NCBI RefSeq assembly: GCF_029265695.1
Contig: NZ_JAJUHW010000006.1
Location: 1-64,000 of the forward strand
Source of the DNA: Gracilinema caldarium
GTDB taxonomy: Bacteria; Spirochaetota; Spirochaetia; Treponematales; Breznakiellaceae
Reading direction: 5' to 3'
Length of the DNA stretch: 64,000 nt
In this document: piece after piece, positions 46,441 to 55,885 of the stretch
Layout: the number at the start of each line of letters is the position of its first letter
How positions within the stretch are numbered: position 1 is the first letter of the stretch
Translations under genes and position numbers: made by a program
Notes under the pieces: model-generated
Told to the model about the DNA's origin: nothing
Databases searched by the model: none
Seen by the model: only the letters and a program-made list of their open reading frames with translations

Positions 46441-48083
46441 TATCCGTCGGAGAGGGACCGGTTTATATCCCGTTGATACAATTCCTGGTAAATATAACTG
46501 CGTCCCTTAAGTTTGTCCTTAATCGGCTGAGAGAAGGGAATATATCTCCAGAAAATAGCCCGTACCTCTTTTTCGAGTTTTTGTATCGCATCGCTTTCTT
46601 TGGTCATCCAGATTATATAGTCCTGGATAAAGTATTCTTTCACGTCCCCTTTTAGTTTTTTAGAGGTGAACCACTGGTAATAGTTACCGGTGAGACCCTC
46701 TTCCATCCAATAATATGAGGCCTTTTCTTTTGCTACCTGCCAGCGAAGATCTCCTACGGCAGACAGAATAGCCAGGGAAAGGTTTTTGGGGTACATGGGA
46801 ATCGCGATGCGGCCACGGCTTGTTGCTCGGTTAAATCGGTCAAAGGGTTCCCAGCAGATACCAAATTCTCCATAAGATGGTACCAGGATGACATAGGGAA
46901 CAATACGGTTCAGTTTATTTTTATAAGAACGGCAGAACGCTTCGGGGTCTATGCTTTCTATCCAGGCAAGCTGTTTGATAACGTTTTCCCGGGTGGCAAT
47001 TTCATTCGGTCCGCAGCGAAAATATTCACGGGTAAGGATGGGAAAGTGATTTCCCTGGCGGCCGATGGTGAGCTTTACCATTTGGCGAACGCTGTCAAAT
47101 TCGGTATCGATTGCTTTTATATCAACCGCAACATCAGCGCCTGCTTCCCGCACCTTGTCTTCCAGTGTTTGTACATCGGCCTGGGCCTGTGAAAATTCTT
47201 TAAGAAAAGAATCCAGTTCACGGTCGGCCTTTGCCATGTTTTTAAGGAGTTCCTGTATATCGCTGAAAGCCCGTCGCTGAACTTCGGTATAGACCGACTG
47301 CAGGTCGGGAAAACCGGGAATTGGTGTATGTTGGGAAAGAATGTTAACTGCGTCAAGAAGTGCCCGTTCATAGCTGGCCCGTTCATCACTTTTTGCTTTT
47401 AACAAATTCCGCGCCGCGTCCCGCCGACCTTCTGCTTTTTCGAGGAGCTGTTTTAATCGGGTTGCTTCGTTGTTTTTCGCGACCCGGACCTCGTCGGTGG
47501 TAGAATTTTTAATAATCCCGGTGCCGATAGCTTTAAACCATTCATCAAGATAATAGATTGGCTGGTTAAGTTCGTTATCGACAATTAGTTTAGAAAATAG
47601 ATCTCGGTCTTCGGGGGCAAGAAGGTTCGGATGCAAAATGCCGAACCGAAGGAGAAATTTTTTATAGTCCGATAATTTACCAGGAGTTTTTCGTGCAATA
47701 CCAAGAAGAAAATCCCAATAGGCGGTGGTAAGCTGCTGACGGTAAACACCGCGGTCTTTAGGATCCTTGGTGGTTAAAAATTTCTGGAGTATGGTGTGTA
47801 CCCGTTGGGCAATATCGCCTTCTCCTGAAAGGGCTTTTTTATAGTAATCTGGATCAGAAAAGGTGGTAACAGGTATGGTAGCGTATTGTTTTGTGATTTC
47901 AGGAAAGGTGTTTTGGGTTAAATCGACTTCAATCTGGTTAGGGGTGTCTATGCTCTCATCACCGAAAAGATCTGAATAATCAGGAGTGTTCGATGCAGAA
48001 GCAGACCCGTTTTTAGCGGACGAAACACCGAGCAGAGCCGCAATTTCCGGATCCATCTCGCCATTAAATATTGTGTTACCCAT
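46437..48083 (-). CDS. Large hypothetical protein, probably cotranscribed with tRNA-Ala
   Basis: A 548-residue soluble protein of unrecognised family with no signal peptide. An acidic, low-complexity N-terminus (about 1-60) is followed by helical regions and a strong coiled-coil-like segment at about 195-330 (LKQLLEKAEGRRDAARNLLKAK). The C-terminal half is rich in Trp and Tyr (YYWMEEGLTGNYYQWF). The reading frame continues back through the tRNA gene, so the start is placed at ATG 48083; ATG 48056 is an alternative. No SD is present. Only 26 nt separate the tRNA 3' end from this start. Confidence 0.78.
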   Translation of the reverse strand: MGNTIFNGEMDPEIAALLGVSSAKNGSASASNTPDYSDLFGDESIDTPNQIEVDLTQNTFPEITKQYATIPVTTFSDPDYYKKALSGEGDIAQRVHTILQKFLTTKDPKDRGVYRQQLTTAYWDFLLGIARKTPGKLSDYKKFLLRFGILHPNLLAPEDRDLFSKLIVDNELNQPIYYLDEWFKAIGTGIIKNSTTDEVRVAKNNEATRLKQLLEKAEGRRDAARNLLKAKSDERASYERALLDAVNILSQHTPIPGFPDLQSVYTEVQRRAFSDIQELLKNMAKADRELDSFLKEFSQAQADVQTLEDKVREAGADVAVDIKAIDTEFDSVRQMVKLTIGRQGNHFPILTREYFRCGPNEIATRENVIKQLAWIESIDPEAFCRSYKNKLNRIVPYVILVPSYGEFGICWEPFDRFNRATSRGRIAIPMYPKNLSLAILSAVGDLRWQVAKEKASYYWMEEGLTGNYYQWFTSKKLKGDVKEYFIQDYIIWMTKESDAIQKLEKEVRAIFWRYIPFSQPIKDKLKGRSYIYQELYQRDINRSLSDGY

Positions 48084-48109
48084 TGGATTTAAATAAGGAA
48101 GGAACTTTT

Positions 48110-48183
48110 TGGAGGTGAGGGGAATTGAACCCCTGACCTTTTGAATGCCATTCAAACGCTCTAGCCAACTGAGCTACACCCCC
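48110..48183 (-). tRNA. tRNA-Ala (anticodon GGC)
   Basis: A complete 74-nt cloverleaf on the minus strand. The 7-bp acceptor stem GGGGGTG/CACCTCC has one G-U pair, the D-arm is GCTC/GAGC, the anticodon stem TTTGA/TCAAA encloses loop ATGGCAT with anticodon GGC, and the T-arm AGGGG/CCCCT encloses TTCAATT. The discriminator is A and CCA is not encoded. Confidence 0.97.
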
Positions 48184-48321
48184 AAAAGGTTGACTGGAAT
48201 ATAGCCAAAGGAACCAATCCTGTCAAGGGGTGGTTCTGGCTACCGACGGTACACAGGGATGATTCCCTGCGGTATTCTTAGAATAGTATATGCGATATCA
48301 TGGCTAACGTAAAGGTTCTGT

Positions 48322-49140
48322 ATGATTATCAGTGTTTCAAGACGTACCGATATTCCTCGATTTTATTGGGACTGGTTTCTAAAACAAATTGAATTGGGTG
48401 AAACGCTTATCAGTAACCCGTTTAATGCAAAGCAAAAAAAGATTATTTCGCTGAAGCCTCATGATGTGGATGGTTTTGTGTTTTGGACCAGGGATCCCCA
48501 ACATATTGCTGAATCAGCAGGGCTGCTTAAAGAAAAGGGATATTCCTTTTATGTAATGGTAAGCATCACGGGGTATCCAGACATTTTTGAGCCGATGGCA
48601 CCCGATCTTGAGCGTGTTGTTGTTGGAATGGGCCGGTTAAGTTCTTTCATTGGCAAAGACAGGGTATTCTGGCGTTACGATCCCATCATAATAAGTTCCC
48701 TAACAACCGCAGAATATCATGAACAAATGTTCCGGTATTTAGCAATCCGCCTGGCTTCTTATGTTGATCGGTGCATTATTAGCTTTTATGATCCCTATAA
48801 AAAAAGTGAAGTGAGGTTTCGGACCCTTGAGGCAAACGAGAAGCTGACTCGGTTCTCCACTTTTTCTGATACGGGTTATTTGTCTCCCGAAGCAGAAGAG
48901 GCGATTGAAAGAATTGCAGCAGCGGCTCATCAATATAAAATTCCTCTCTTTAGCTGTGCGGAACCTCACTGCCTTGAACGATTCGGAATAAAAGCTCATG
49001 CTTGTGTGGATGGAAATCTGTTTGGTGCGGTGGCTAAAAAAGATCCAGCCCAACGGCCTTTCTGCCGATGTTACCAAAGTGTTGATATCGGCGCCTATCG
49101 CACCTGTCCTGCCCGCTGTGTTTATTGCTATGCCTGGTAG
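48322..49140 (+). CDS. DUF1848 protein with C-terminal cysteine cluster
   Basis: A 272-residue protein of the DUF1848 family, starting with the signature ISVSRRTDIPRFYWDWF and containing GFVFWTRDP and YDPY. The C-terminal end carries clustered cysteines (CRCYQS and CPARCVYCYAW), which suggests an iron-sulphur cluster. The family is biochemically uncharacterised. AAAGG lies 6 nt before ATG 48322. It lies head-to-head with the tRNA-Ala gene. Confidence 0.88.
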   Translation: MIISVSRRTDIPRFYWDWFLKQIELGETLISNPFNAKQKKIISLKPHDVDGFVFWTRDPQHIAESAGLLKEKGYSFYVMVSITGYPDIFEPMAPDLERVVVGMGRLSSFIGKDRVFWRYDPIIISSLTTAEYHEQMFRYLAIRLASYVDRCIISFYDPYKKSEVRFRTLEANEKLTRFSTFSDTGYLSPEAEEAIERIAAAAHQYKIPLFSCAEPHCLERFGIKAHACVDGNLFGAVAKKDPAQRPFCRCYQSVDIGAYRTCPARCVYCYAW

Positions 49141-49151
49141 GTATAAAAGCG

Positions 49152-49157
49152 TATATT
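49152..49157 (+). promoter_or_regulatory. -10 element of a leaderless promoter
   Basis: TATATT is separated from ATG 49164 by exactly 6 nt (AGTACT) with no SD, the same geometry as at 2519, 55283 and 55874. Confidence 0.5.
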
Positions 49158-49163
49158 AGTACT

Positions 49164-50048
49164 ATGAGAATACCACCCGACTGGAATCCCACAAATAGCG
49201 CTTTCCGTGTTTTTTATGGCTGGAATGATACCACAGGCCGGTGGAATTATGACCTCGTGGATACAAAGGTGAACCAAAAAGTAGCCGTTCATACTTTTAT
49301 TCCTGCCGGCCAACCTAATGTAAAGGGCACCCTGTTTATTATTCACGGATATCTGGAGCATACTGCGCTCCGTTTGCCCCTTATATCTCAGGCGGTAGAG
49401 CATGGATGGACTGTCGTTGGTATAGATTTGATTGGGCATGGTTTTTCTACCGGAAGTCCTGCCCATATCGATGATTTTGACGAATATGCAGTTGCTCTGG
49501 AAACGGTTCTTCAGTATCGGCCCTGGGCCAAGCCCTGGCGTTTTGCAGGCCATTCTACTGGCTGTGCGGTGGAACTCCTTTATGTTGCAAAGCATGGGAA
49601 TCCCTTTGAATGGAGCCTTCTTGAAGCGCCCTTGGTACGGACTGTACTGTGGAAACCTTCCATGGTGGCAAAACGGCTTTTTAAGGGAGCCATAAGTACA
49701 TTGCCTCGACGAAATGCGGGGCTGCCAAAAAGTCATACTTATTATGGTTTGCTTAAGCGGGACCCGCTCTATCTTGATAAGGTTCCGGTAAGCTGGTTTG
49801 ATGCGCTTGAACGGTATGTTGCAGGGACTGAACTGTGGTCTATGCTCCCCGGTACGTTTTTAATACTGCAAGGCGATATGGATACGGTTGTTGATTGGCC
49901 TTATAACATTGCATTTTTAGAGCAGCATCTCGAAAAAAAACGAATAGAAATGATAAAGGGGGGAAAACATCATCTTTTAAGGGATGAGGGGCCTGCGGGA
50001 GATCAGGCGCGCCGGGCTGTTTTGCAGCATTGGTATTCGATGATGTAG
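49164..50048 (+). CDS. Alpha/beta hydrolase (serine lipase/esterase family)
   Basis: A 294-residue cytoplasmic hydrolase of the monoacylglycerol-lipase-like type. The oxyanion segment is IIHGYLEHT, the nucleophile elbow is FAGHSTGCAV (Ser about 130), a probable acid is in LILQGDMDTVVDW, and the final His is in KGGKHHLLRD. The ATG at 49164 starts the family-like region MRIPPDWNP; a longer reading from 49125 lies inside the DUF1848 gene. A hairpin at 50059 follows. Confidence 0.88.
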   Translation: MRIPPDWNPTNSAFRVFYGWNDTTGRWNYDLVDTKVNQKVAVHTFIPAGQPNVKGTLFIIHGYLEHTALRLPLISQAVEHGWTVVGIDLIGHGFSTGSPAHIDDFDEYAVALETVLQYRPWAKPWRFAGHSTGCAVELLYVAKHGNPFEWSLLEAPLVRTVLWKPSMVAKRLFKGAISTLPRRNAGLPKSHTYYGLLKRDPLYLDKVPVSWFDALERYVAGTELWSMLPGTFLILQGDMDTVVDWPYNIAFLEQHLEKKRIEMIKGGKHHLLRDEGPAGDQARRAVLQHWYSMM

Positions 50049-50058
50049 TCCTTTTTGT

Positions 50059-50098
50059 TTTTGGACCATAATTGGTATAGTCCAAAAGCGATTTTTCT
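50059..50098 (+). terminator. Terminator-like hairpin after the hydrolase gene
   Basis: TTTTGGAC (50059-50066) pairs with GTCCAAAA (50080-50087) around a 13-nt loop, followed 3 nt later by ATTTTTCTT. Confidence 0.6.
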
Positions 50099-50146
50099 TG
50101 CAAATTCTTTGTTTCAGTCTTAGGATTAACGGTGGGAGGCTATTCT

Positions 50147-53131
50147 ATGGCTGAAGCAAAGGTTCGGTATCTGGCATCATATCTAAAGGGTGTAAAGGCA
50201 CGGGTTGGTACCATTCTGGAAACCAATTACAAGCTTGATATAAATACCCGGGAAAAAATCCTGGCAGATTATCTGAGTGATGAACAGTTGCCCCATTGGT
50301 ACTTTTATTCCAATACACCGGAAGAAATAGCCCGGCATTTGTTTATTATTACCCAGCTGCTTTCTTCCAATGTGGGACAGATTTACCATGTAAGCGATGA
50401 CTCCCGGGTTATCACCTATCTTATCAATATTGGACGCGATTATCCCGGACGGCTTGAACGGGTTATAGAAGAAAATATGAACATGCGGATAGCCTCCTTT
50501 GATTCCGAATCGACGGTAAATGGGGTCCGTATAGTCAGTCTGGAAAAGATAAGCCAGGAACCGGCGCACTTTACCCCTGAGCAGGCTGCGGCGGTAGAAA
50601 AATTAAAAAATGATCTTGCTTATTATGGAGAAAACCGTGACCTCTCCCATACTAGCCGGTTTATCGAAAGCCTTTCGTCCCGGTATCTTTTGGAAGAAAT
50701 AGAATCGACCTTGGAACCAAAACGGTCCGAGCGGCATCTTGTTTTTTATAACCGAATTGTAGATGCCCAGGGCCCGGTTATAGATATTTCCGATGTGCAA
50801 TACGAGGATGATATTGGCCGTATAGAAAAATCAAGCCGTATCATGATTGGCGTATCGAATCCGGGGCACGAGTTTATTCCCCAGGTACTCCGGGTTTTTG
50901 AAAAACGGGGCATAAATTTACGGCGGACCTATTTTGATTTATTCCGCCATCTCCAGGGAGATGTGGCCATTTTCTCTACCTATTTTGACCCTGGTTACAA
51001 TCTTAATGGGCTTGAGGATGCACTCGGGCAAGCCATTGTATCCGGCCAAATAGAAGAATCTACTGTAAGTGCGACGGGGGCTGGAACGGTTCATTCAAGC
51101 GCAAAAAGGAACCTGGAAGAAAAAATTGAAACTATACTGCGCAGGCTTCCCAGCAGGTCTAACAGCGATGATGCGATGAAGGCGATAGAGGAACTTAAAG
51201 CCCTGTGCAAACAGAACGGAACAGTCGGTGCAGGACCTGAAAGCCGCAGTTTTTACCTTAACAGTGTAACCGATTTTATGGAGGCTGCCCGTTTTGCTGG
51301 CTTTGACGAGAGCCCGGAAGTACTTCGTCTCCTTTTAGGTTATGAAGCCTTTGACGAATTCTTTGTTACCGCCCAGGCAAATGGTATTTCCAGCAACCTT
51401 CCCGGTTATCGGATTAAACATTCTATTGCCCGGGGACCAGCCAAGGGTGGTTTGCGTATTGACCCCATAGTCAGTTTTGACGAAGTAGCGGCTCTTTCGT
51501 TCATGATGACCTGGAAATGTGCCCGCAGCCGTATTCTGTACGGGGGGGCAAAGGGCGGTCTCATGCTGAATCCCCGTACCTTTGAGGGGTCTGCCATTGA
51601 TTATTTTGATACCCTTTCCAGTTTTGGCCGCAGTCTTTTCTTGGTTTCAGGTCCTATGAGGGATGTTCCCGCAGGAGATGTGGGGTGCGGTCCAAAAGAA
51701 ATCGGACATATGTTCGAAGGTTTTAAAAGTGCCTTGCGGGATCTGGCGGTTATGTCCTACGGCCTCAAGCCGGGGGTTACCATGATTGGGCCGCGCATTG
51801 TATCGGTTCAGGAAGCCCGCAGGATGCTGGCTGAACATTTTGATGTGGACTGGACTGATCCGGTCATCATTGGCGAGCTCGTTCGGAATGAGACCTATTT
51901 GGAACTGGTGACGGCGGCCCAAATTACAGGGAAACCTAAACTTGGTATCGAAGCCCGGGGAGCCGCAACGGGTTTGGGCATGGCTTATGCGGTGCTGGCT
52001 GCGGTAGGTAACCTGTTCCTTGACGGTGCATGGGAACCAAGTAGGCCCTTGTCCGAAAAAGAAGAACGGGTACTGCGAAAGGCTTGTTCTATCACCGAGG
52101 AAATGATTCTTAAGGAAGAATCGGAGGCTGCATACGACAAAACCGAATACAAAGCGGGAGATGCTCCTGTGTATGGCAGGCTCCTTTCTGCGGACGAATG
52201 GAAGCTGCTATCAGAACAGGTGTATCCCGCCTTGCTGAACGGTAAAACCCTTTCGGTCCAAGGTTCCGGCAAGGTCGGCGGTTCTCTGCTGACATCCCTT
52301 ATGCCCTATGGGGTTAAACTCATCGCGATTGCCGATGCGGGAGGAGCCATTTTTGGCGATGACCTTGATATGGCAGAGGTTCTGGCGGCGGTAGAAAACT
52401 CCCGAAATCATCCTGATAAGGCGCTCAGGGCATCCTGCGTTCATGCAACAAAAAATGTAAAGGAGCGTGTGTTGGGATTGGAAGGGAGCTCCAAGGTGCT
52501 CGAAATAGCCTGCGATATTGTGGCCCCCGCGGCTCTGGAAAACGCGGTGACTGAGGATAATGCACATAAGATCCAGGCAAAACTCGAAGTTTGCGGCGCC
52601 AATGGCCCCAACACATCCCGGGCAGAAAAGATACTAGCAGAACGGGGAGTAACTGTTTTATACGATTTTCTGGCTAACGGGGCCGGTGTAACCGCAAGCT
52701 ATTTTGAATGGCTGAGGAACCTGACGGACCGTTTCCGCTATGAGGCAGAACAGATTCGGCATACAGCCTTTGATATAAGCTGTATGGATAAATATGTTAT
52801 GCCAGAATTTAAAACCCGGCTTAAGAAAATACTTGCCAACCCTGAGGGTCGGAACACAACCGAATCTTGGAACCTTTTGCTGCGGGATATCATGTTTGCA
52901 GCCTTTAACGAGGATTATCGCTTTGCAAAAGAAAACAAGGTATCGATGAAAACAGCGGGCTTTTTAAATGCCCAGCTGCGGGTGCTCGCAGCAACCCTGG
53001 CCCGTATGGATGAAGGGAACCGAAAGAACCTTATGGATCGTTTGCCCGATCGGACAAAACAGCTTCTTAAGCCCTTTATGGAACATCCTGAAGTTGCACT
53101 TTTTAAGCAGATTGGAAATAAAAATTACTAA
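50147..53131 (+). CDS. Large NAD-type glutamate dehydrogenase (about 110 kDa)
   Basis: A 994-residue member of the Glu/Leu/Phe/Val dehydrogenase superfamily, much longer than the 420-450-residue common GDH. The N-terminal ~330 residues include an ACT-like stretch (IMIGVSNPGHEFIPQVLRVF). The catalytic domain contains RGPAKGGLRI with the active lysine region and LYGGAKGGLMLNP near residue 465, and the nucleotide domain has SVQGSGKVGGSLL near 700. It would interconvert glutamate and 2-oxoglutarate with ammonia. ATG 50147 is chosen because GGGAGG lies 7 nt upstream. hcp follows, giving a nitrogen-metabolism pair. Confidence 0.88.
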   Translation: MAEAKVRYLASYLKGVKARVGTILETNYKLDINTREKILADYLSDEQLPHWYFYSNTPEEIARHLFIITQLLSSNVGQIYHVSDDSRVITYLINIGRDYPGRLERVIEENMNMRIASFDSESTVNGVRIVSLEKISQEPAHFTPEQAAAVEKLKNDLAYYGENRDLSHTSRFIESLSSRYLLEEIESTLEPKRSERHLVFYNRIVDAQGPVIDISDVQYEDDIGRIEKSSRIMIGVSNPGHEFIPQVLRVFEKRGINLRRTYFDLFRHLQGDVAIFSTYFDPGYNLNGLEDALGQAIVSGQIEESTVSATGAGTVHSSAKRNLEEKIETILRRLPSRSNSDDAMKAIEELKALCKQNGTVGAGPESRSFYLNSVTDFMEAARFAGFDESPEVLRLLLGYEAFDEFFVTAQANGISSNLPGYRIKHSIARGPAKGGLRIDPIVSFDEVAALSFMMTWKCARSRILYGGAKGGLMLNPRTFEGSAIDYFDTLSSFGRSLFLVSGPMRDVPAGDVGCGPKEIGHMFEGFKSALRDLAVMSYGLKPGVTMIGPRIVSVQEARRMLAEHFDVDWTDPVIIGELVRNETYLELVTAAQITGKPKLGIEARGAATGLGMAYAVLAAVGNLFLDGAWEPSRPLSEKEERVLRKACSITEEMILKEESEAAYDKTEYKAGDAPVYGRLLSADEWKLLSEQVYPALLNGKTLSVQGSGKVGGSLLTSLMPYGVKLIAIADAGGAIFGDDLDMAEVLAAVENSRNHPDKALRASCVHATKNVKERVLGLEGSSKVLEIACDIVAPAALENAVTEDNAHKIQAKLEVCGANGPNTSRAEKILAERGVTVLYDFLANGAGVTASYFEWLRNLTDRFRYEAEQIRHTAFDISCMDKYVMPEFKTRLKKILANPEGRNTTESWNLLLRDIMFAAFNEDYRFAKENKVSMKTAGFLNAQLRVLAATLARMDEGNRKNLMDRLPDRTKQLLKPFMEHPEVALFKQIGNKNY

Positions 53132-53133
53132 AA

Positions 53134-53151
53134 CGGTAACCTATGTTACCG
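53134..53151. promoter_or_regulatory. HcpR-type operator upstream of hcp
   Basis: CGGTAAC-CTAT-GTTACCG is a perfect palindrome with a 4-bp spacer. Its core GTAAC-N4-GTTAC matches the motif described for the nitrosative-stress regulator HcpR (CRP/FNR family) in several anaerobes including Treponema. A TATAAT -10 is at 53183-53188, placing the palindrome about 52 bp upstream of the likely transcription start, suitable for activation. Confidence 0.72.
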
Positions 53152-53205
53152 ATAAAAACATACTGAATTAGTATCCTTTGCATATAATCATATTTGGAGG
53201 ATACT

Positions 53206-54867
53206 ATGAGTATGTTTTGCCATCAATGTCAGGAAGCGGCCAAGGGTACCGGCTGTACGATCAAGGGTGTTTGCGGTAAGGATGAAACGGTTTCCAATCT
53301 GCAGGATGTTCTATTGTTTTCCCTTAAAGGGCTCGCCTTTGTCGCCCAGGAAGCCCGGAAACAGGGTATTGTGGATCCCCAAGTTGCTACTGCTTTGGTA
53401 GAAGGCCTCTTTGCAACTATTACCAATGCAAATTTCGACAAGGCTGTGTTCATCACCCGTATTAGAAATGCGATCTCTCTTCGCGAAGAGTTAAAAAAAC
53501 AGCTTGCTTTGAAGGGAATAAAGTTTCAAGGAACTAGCAAAACTCCACTGCATCCGAGTATTACTTTTACCGCCGACACAGAAGAGGCCATACTTTCTGT
53601 TTGGACTGAAGCAAGTTTTCTTGCCATTGAAGACCCGGATATACGGGCTCTGCGAAGTCTAGTCATTTTCGGGCTAAAGGGTATGGCTGCCTACATGGAG
53701 CATGCCATTAATCTGGGGCATACCAATGCGGACGTTATAGCCTTTATAGAACGTGCACTGGCTGCCACTATTGATGATTCTCTGGACGGTGCAAAATTAA
53801 CGGCTTTGGTACTGGAAACCGGTAAATATGGAGTGGATGCCATGGCCCTCCTCGATACTGCGAACACTACCGCTTACGGCAACCCTGAACCTACTACTGT
53901 TCAACTGGGTGTACGGAATAATCCGGGTATTCTTATTTCTGGGCATGATCTTAAGGATTTGGAGGAACTCCTGGAACAGACCAAAGGTACGGGAGTTGAT
54001 GTGTACACCCATGGAGAAATGCTGCCTGCCCATTATTATCCAGCCTTTAAAAAGTATTCCCATTTTGTAGGTAACTATGGTAATGCATGGTGGAAACAGA
54101 CTGAAGAATTTGAGGCCTTTAACGGTCCGGTGCTGCTTACCACCAATTGTCTTGTGCCTCCCAAGGAATCTTATAAGCATCGGGTCTTTACCACCGGAGA
54201 GGCTGGATTTCCCGGCTGTGTCCATATTGCGGATCGAAAAGAAGGGTGTAAAAAGGATTTTTCTGCCCTCATCGCTCTAGCTAAAACCTGCCAGCCTCCT
54301 AAAGCTCTGGAATCGGGAACCCTTGTCGGCGGTTTTGCCCATGCTGCGGTTGAAAAGGTTGCCCCAGCAGTTGTTGATGCGGTGAAGCATGGTGCAATAA
54401 AACGGTTCTTTGTCATGGCGGGTTGTGACGGCCGGCAGAAAAGCAGGGAATACTACTCCGAATTTGCCGAAGCGCTGCCAGAAGATACGGTTATTCTTAC
54501 CGCAGGATGTGCGAAATACCGTTATAACAAGCTTAATCTTGGCGATATCGGCGGCATACCCCGTATCCTCGATGCTGGTCAGTGCAATGACAGCTATTCT
54601 CTTGCCCTCACGGCTCTTAAACTGAAAGAAGCCTTTGGGGCCGCCGATGTAAATGAGCTTCCCATTAGCTTTAATATCGCCTGGTATGAACAGAAGGCGG
54701 TTATCGTGTTATTGGCCCTCTTGTATCTCGGATTTAAAAACATACATCTGGGGCCGACACTTCCAGCCTTCCTTTCTCCTCATGTGGCAAAGGTACTGGT
54801 AGACAATTTTGGAATTGCTGGAATCGGAACAGTGAAGGAGGATGTTAAATTGTTCATGGGCGCCTAA
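53206..54867 (+). CDS. hcp: Hydroxylamine reductase / hybrid cluster protein
   Basis: A 553-residue cytoplasmic metalloprotein with an iron-sulphur cluster and a hybrid Fe-S-O cluster, reducing NO or hydroxylamine. The N-terminal cysteine cluster [15 protein letters not shown] is present, as are hybrid-cluster segments [34 protein letters not shown] and [19 protein letters not shown] precedes ATG 53206. A likely HcpR operator and TATAAT lie upstream. Length matches the 550-residue class. Confidence 0.96.
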   Translation: MSMFCHQCQEAAKGTGCTIKGVCGKDETVSNLQDVLLFSLKGLAFVAQEARKQGIVDPQVATALVEGLFATITNANFDKAVFITRIRNAISLREELKKQLALKGIKFQGTSKTPLHPSITFTADTEEAILSVWTEASFLAIEDPDIRALRSLVIFGLKGMAAYMEHAINLGHTNADVIAFIERALAATIDDSLDGAKLTALVLETGKYGVDAMALLDTANTTAYGNPEPTTVQLGVRNNPGILISGHDLKDLEELLEQTKGTGVDVYTHGEMLPAHYYPAFKKYSHFVGNYGNAWWKQTEEFEAFNGPVLLTTNCLVPPKESYKHRVFTTGEAGFPGCVHIADRKEGCKKDFSALIALAKTCQPPKALESGTLVGGFAHAAVEKVAPAVVDAVKHGAIKRFFVMAGCDGRQKSREYYSEFAEALPEDTVILTAGCAKYRYNKLNLGDIGGIPRILDAGQCNDSYSLALTALKLKEAFGAADVNELPISFNIAWYEQKAVIVLLALLYLGFKNIHLGPTLPAFLSPHVAKVLVDNFGIAGIGTVKEDVKLFMGA

Positions 54868-54877
54868 GTGGTGTTGG

Positions 54878-55276
54878 CTAGCGATCCGGATGTAAGCCTG
54901 GGACATCCCATTGGGCGGGCAGCCTTGTGGGGTTTCCCTCGGCATTTACAAAGGCCCAGGTAACCTTAGCCTCTGCAATGAGGTCCGAACCTCGTAGGAT
55001 TTTTTGTTCCATAACGCCGCTCACCGCACCCCGTTTAATCGGCCACGACTGGATGGTAAGTTCATCGTCTGGAAGGGCCGATTTTTTATAATCAATTTCC
55101 ACTCGTGCCACATAGAGGCCAAAACCAGCTTTAATCACACCGGGATAATCGAATCCGATAGCCCGCAGATATTCATAACGGGCATATTCCAAATAGTGAA
55201 GATATACGGCATTATTGACGTGTCCGTAGGCATCGCATTCATAGGTGCGAACCCGAATAGTACATTCATGAATCAT
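54878..55276 (-). CDS. Acyl-CoA thioesterase, 4HBT/YbgC family
   Basis: A 132-residue hotdog-fold thioesterase. It begins MIHECTIRVRTYECDAYGHV, with the conserved Asp and VNNAVYLHYLEYARYEY segment of the YbgC group, and ends with a VTWAFVN strand. It hydrolyses an acyl-CoA thioester. The longer reading to 55381 has no family sequence; ATG 55276 is the start, with TATACT just 6 nt upstream and no SD, a leaderless pattern. Confidence 0.86.
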   Translation of the reverse strand: MIHECTIRVRTYECDAYGHVNNAVYLHYLEYARYEYLRAIGFDYPGVIKAGFGLYVARVEIDYKKSALPDDELTIQSWPIKRGAVSGVMEQKILRGSDLIAEAKVTWAFVNAEGNPTRLPAQWDVPGLHPDR

Positions 55277-55282
55277 GGTCCC

Positions 55283-55288
55283 AGTATA
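55283..55288 (-). promoter_or_regulatory. -10 element of a leaderless promoter for the thioesterase
   Basis: Read on the minus strand, TATACT is followed by GGGACC and then ATG at 55276, a 6-nt gap. Confidence 0.5.
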
Positions 55289-55322
55289 AAAAAGGCAGGG
55301 TACCAGACGCAAGGGGAGGGGT

Positions 55323-55865
55323 ATGCAGATTGATGGATTAGAGCCGCTTTTTAGCCATTGTCCCCGCTGTGGAAAAGGCAAGCCAGTTATTGAAAATAAT
55401 CACCGTATCTATTGTACTTCCTGTGGTTTTGAATTGTTTCATAATGTGGCCGCCGCAGTAGGAGCCTTAGTGATGACTCAAGGCGGACTTCTCCTTATAA
55501 AACGGGCTAAGGAGCCTGCGAAAGGTAAATACGCCCTGCCCGGCGGATTTGTGGACCCCGAGGAATCATTGGAAACAGCCTTGCTGCGGGAATGTGTGGA
55601 AGAAATAGGCTGGACCCCTGAAATGCAGGATGTACACTATTTCTGTTCATTTCCAAATACCTATAGGTATAACGGCATACTGTACCATACCTGTGATACG
55701 TTTTTTTTGATTGATGGAAAATCCCCTGCTGTATCCCGCTTGGCAACAAATGAGACTGAAGTCTCAGAAATATGCACTGTTCCTTTGAATAATGTTGTCT
55801 TAGAATCTTTAGCCTTTGAATCGACCCGAAAAGCAGTTCAAAAGCTAATGAAGACGGTTAGGTGA
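55323..55865 (+). CDS. Nudix hydrolase with N-terminal zinc ribbon
   Basis: A 180-residue hydrolase of nucleoside diphosphates linked to another moiety. The N-terminus has a zinc ribbon CPRCGKGKP...CTSCGFE, and the Nudix box is intact: GGFVDPEESLETALLRECVE then EIGW (consensus Gx5Ex7REUxEExGU). Zinc ribbon plus Nudix resembles NADH pyrophosphatase and ADP-ribose hydrolases, but the substrate is not determined. SD GGGGAGGGG lies before ATG 55323. Confidence 0.9.
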   Translation: MQIDGLEPLFSHCPRCGKGKPVIENNHRIYCTSCGFELFHNVAAAVGALVMTQGGLLLIKRAKEPAKGKYALPGGFVDPEESLETALLRECVEEIGWTPEMQDVHYFCSFPNTYRYNGILYHTCDTFFLIDGKSPAVSRLATNETEVSEICTVPLNNVVLESLAFESTRKAVQKLMKTVR

Positions 55866-55873
55866 TTGTGTAG

Positions 55874-55879
55874 TATACT
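55874..55879 (+). promoter_or_regulatory. -10 element of a leaderless promoter for the sensor operon
   Basis: TATACT is followed by 6 nt and then GTG 55886, with no SD. It would drive the sensor-kinase-regulator genes. Confidence 0.5.
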
Positions 55880-55885
55880 GGTCCG

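Noticed and set aside
48084-48155. Extended N-terminus of the 46437 gene through the tRNA
   Set aside because: Those codons are the tRNA-Ala(GGC) gene read in frame; a start inside a tRNA is implausible.
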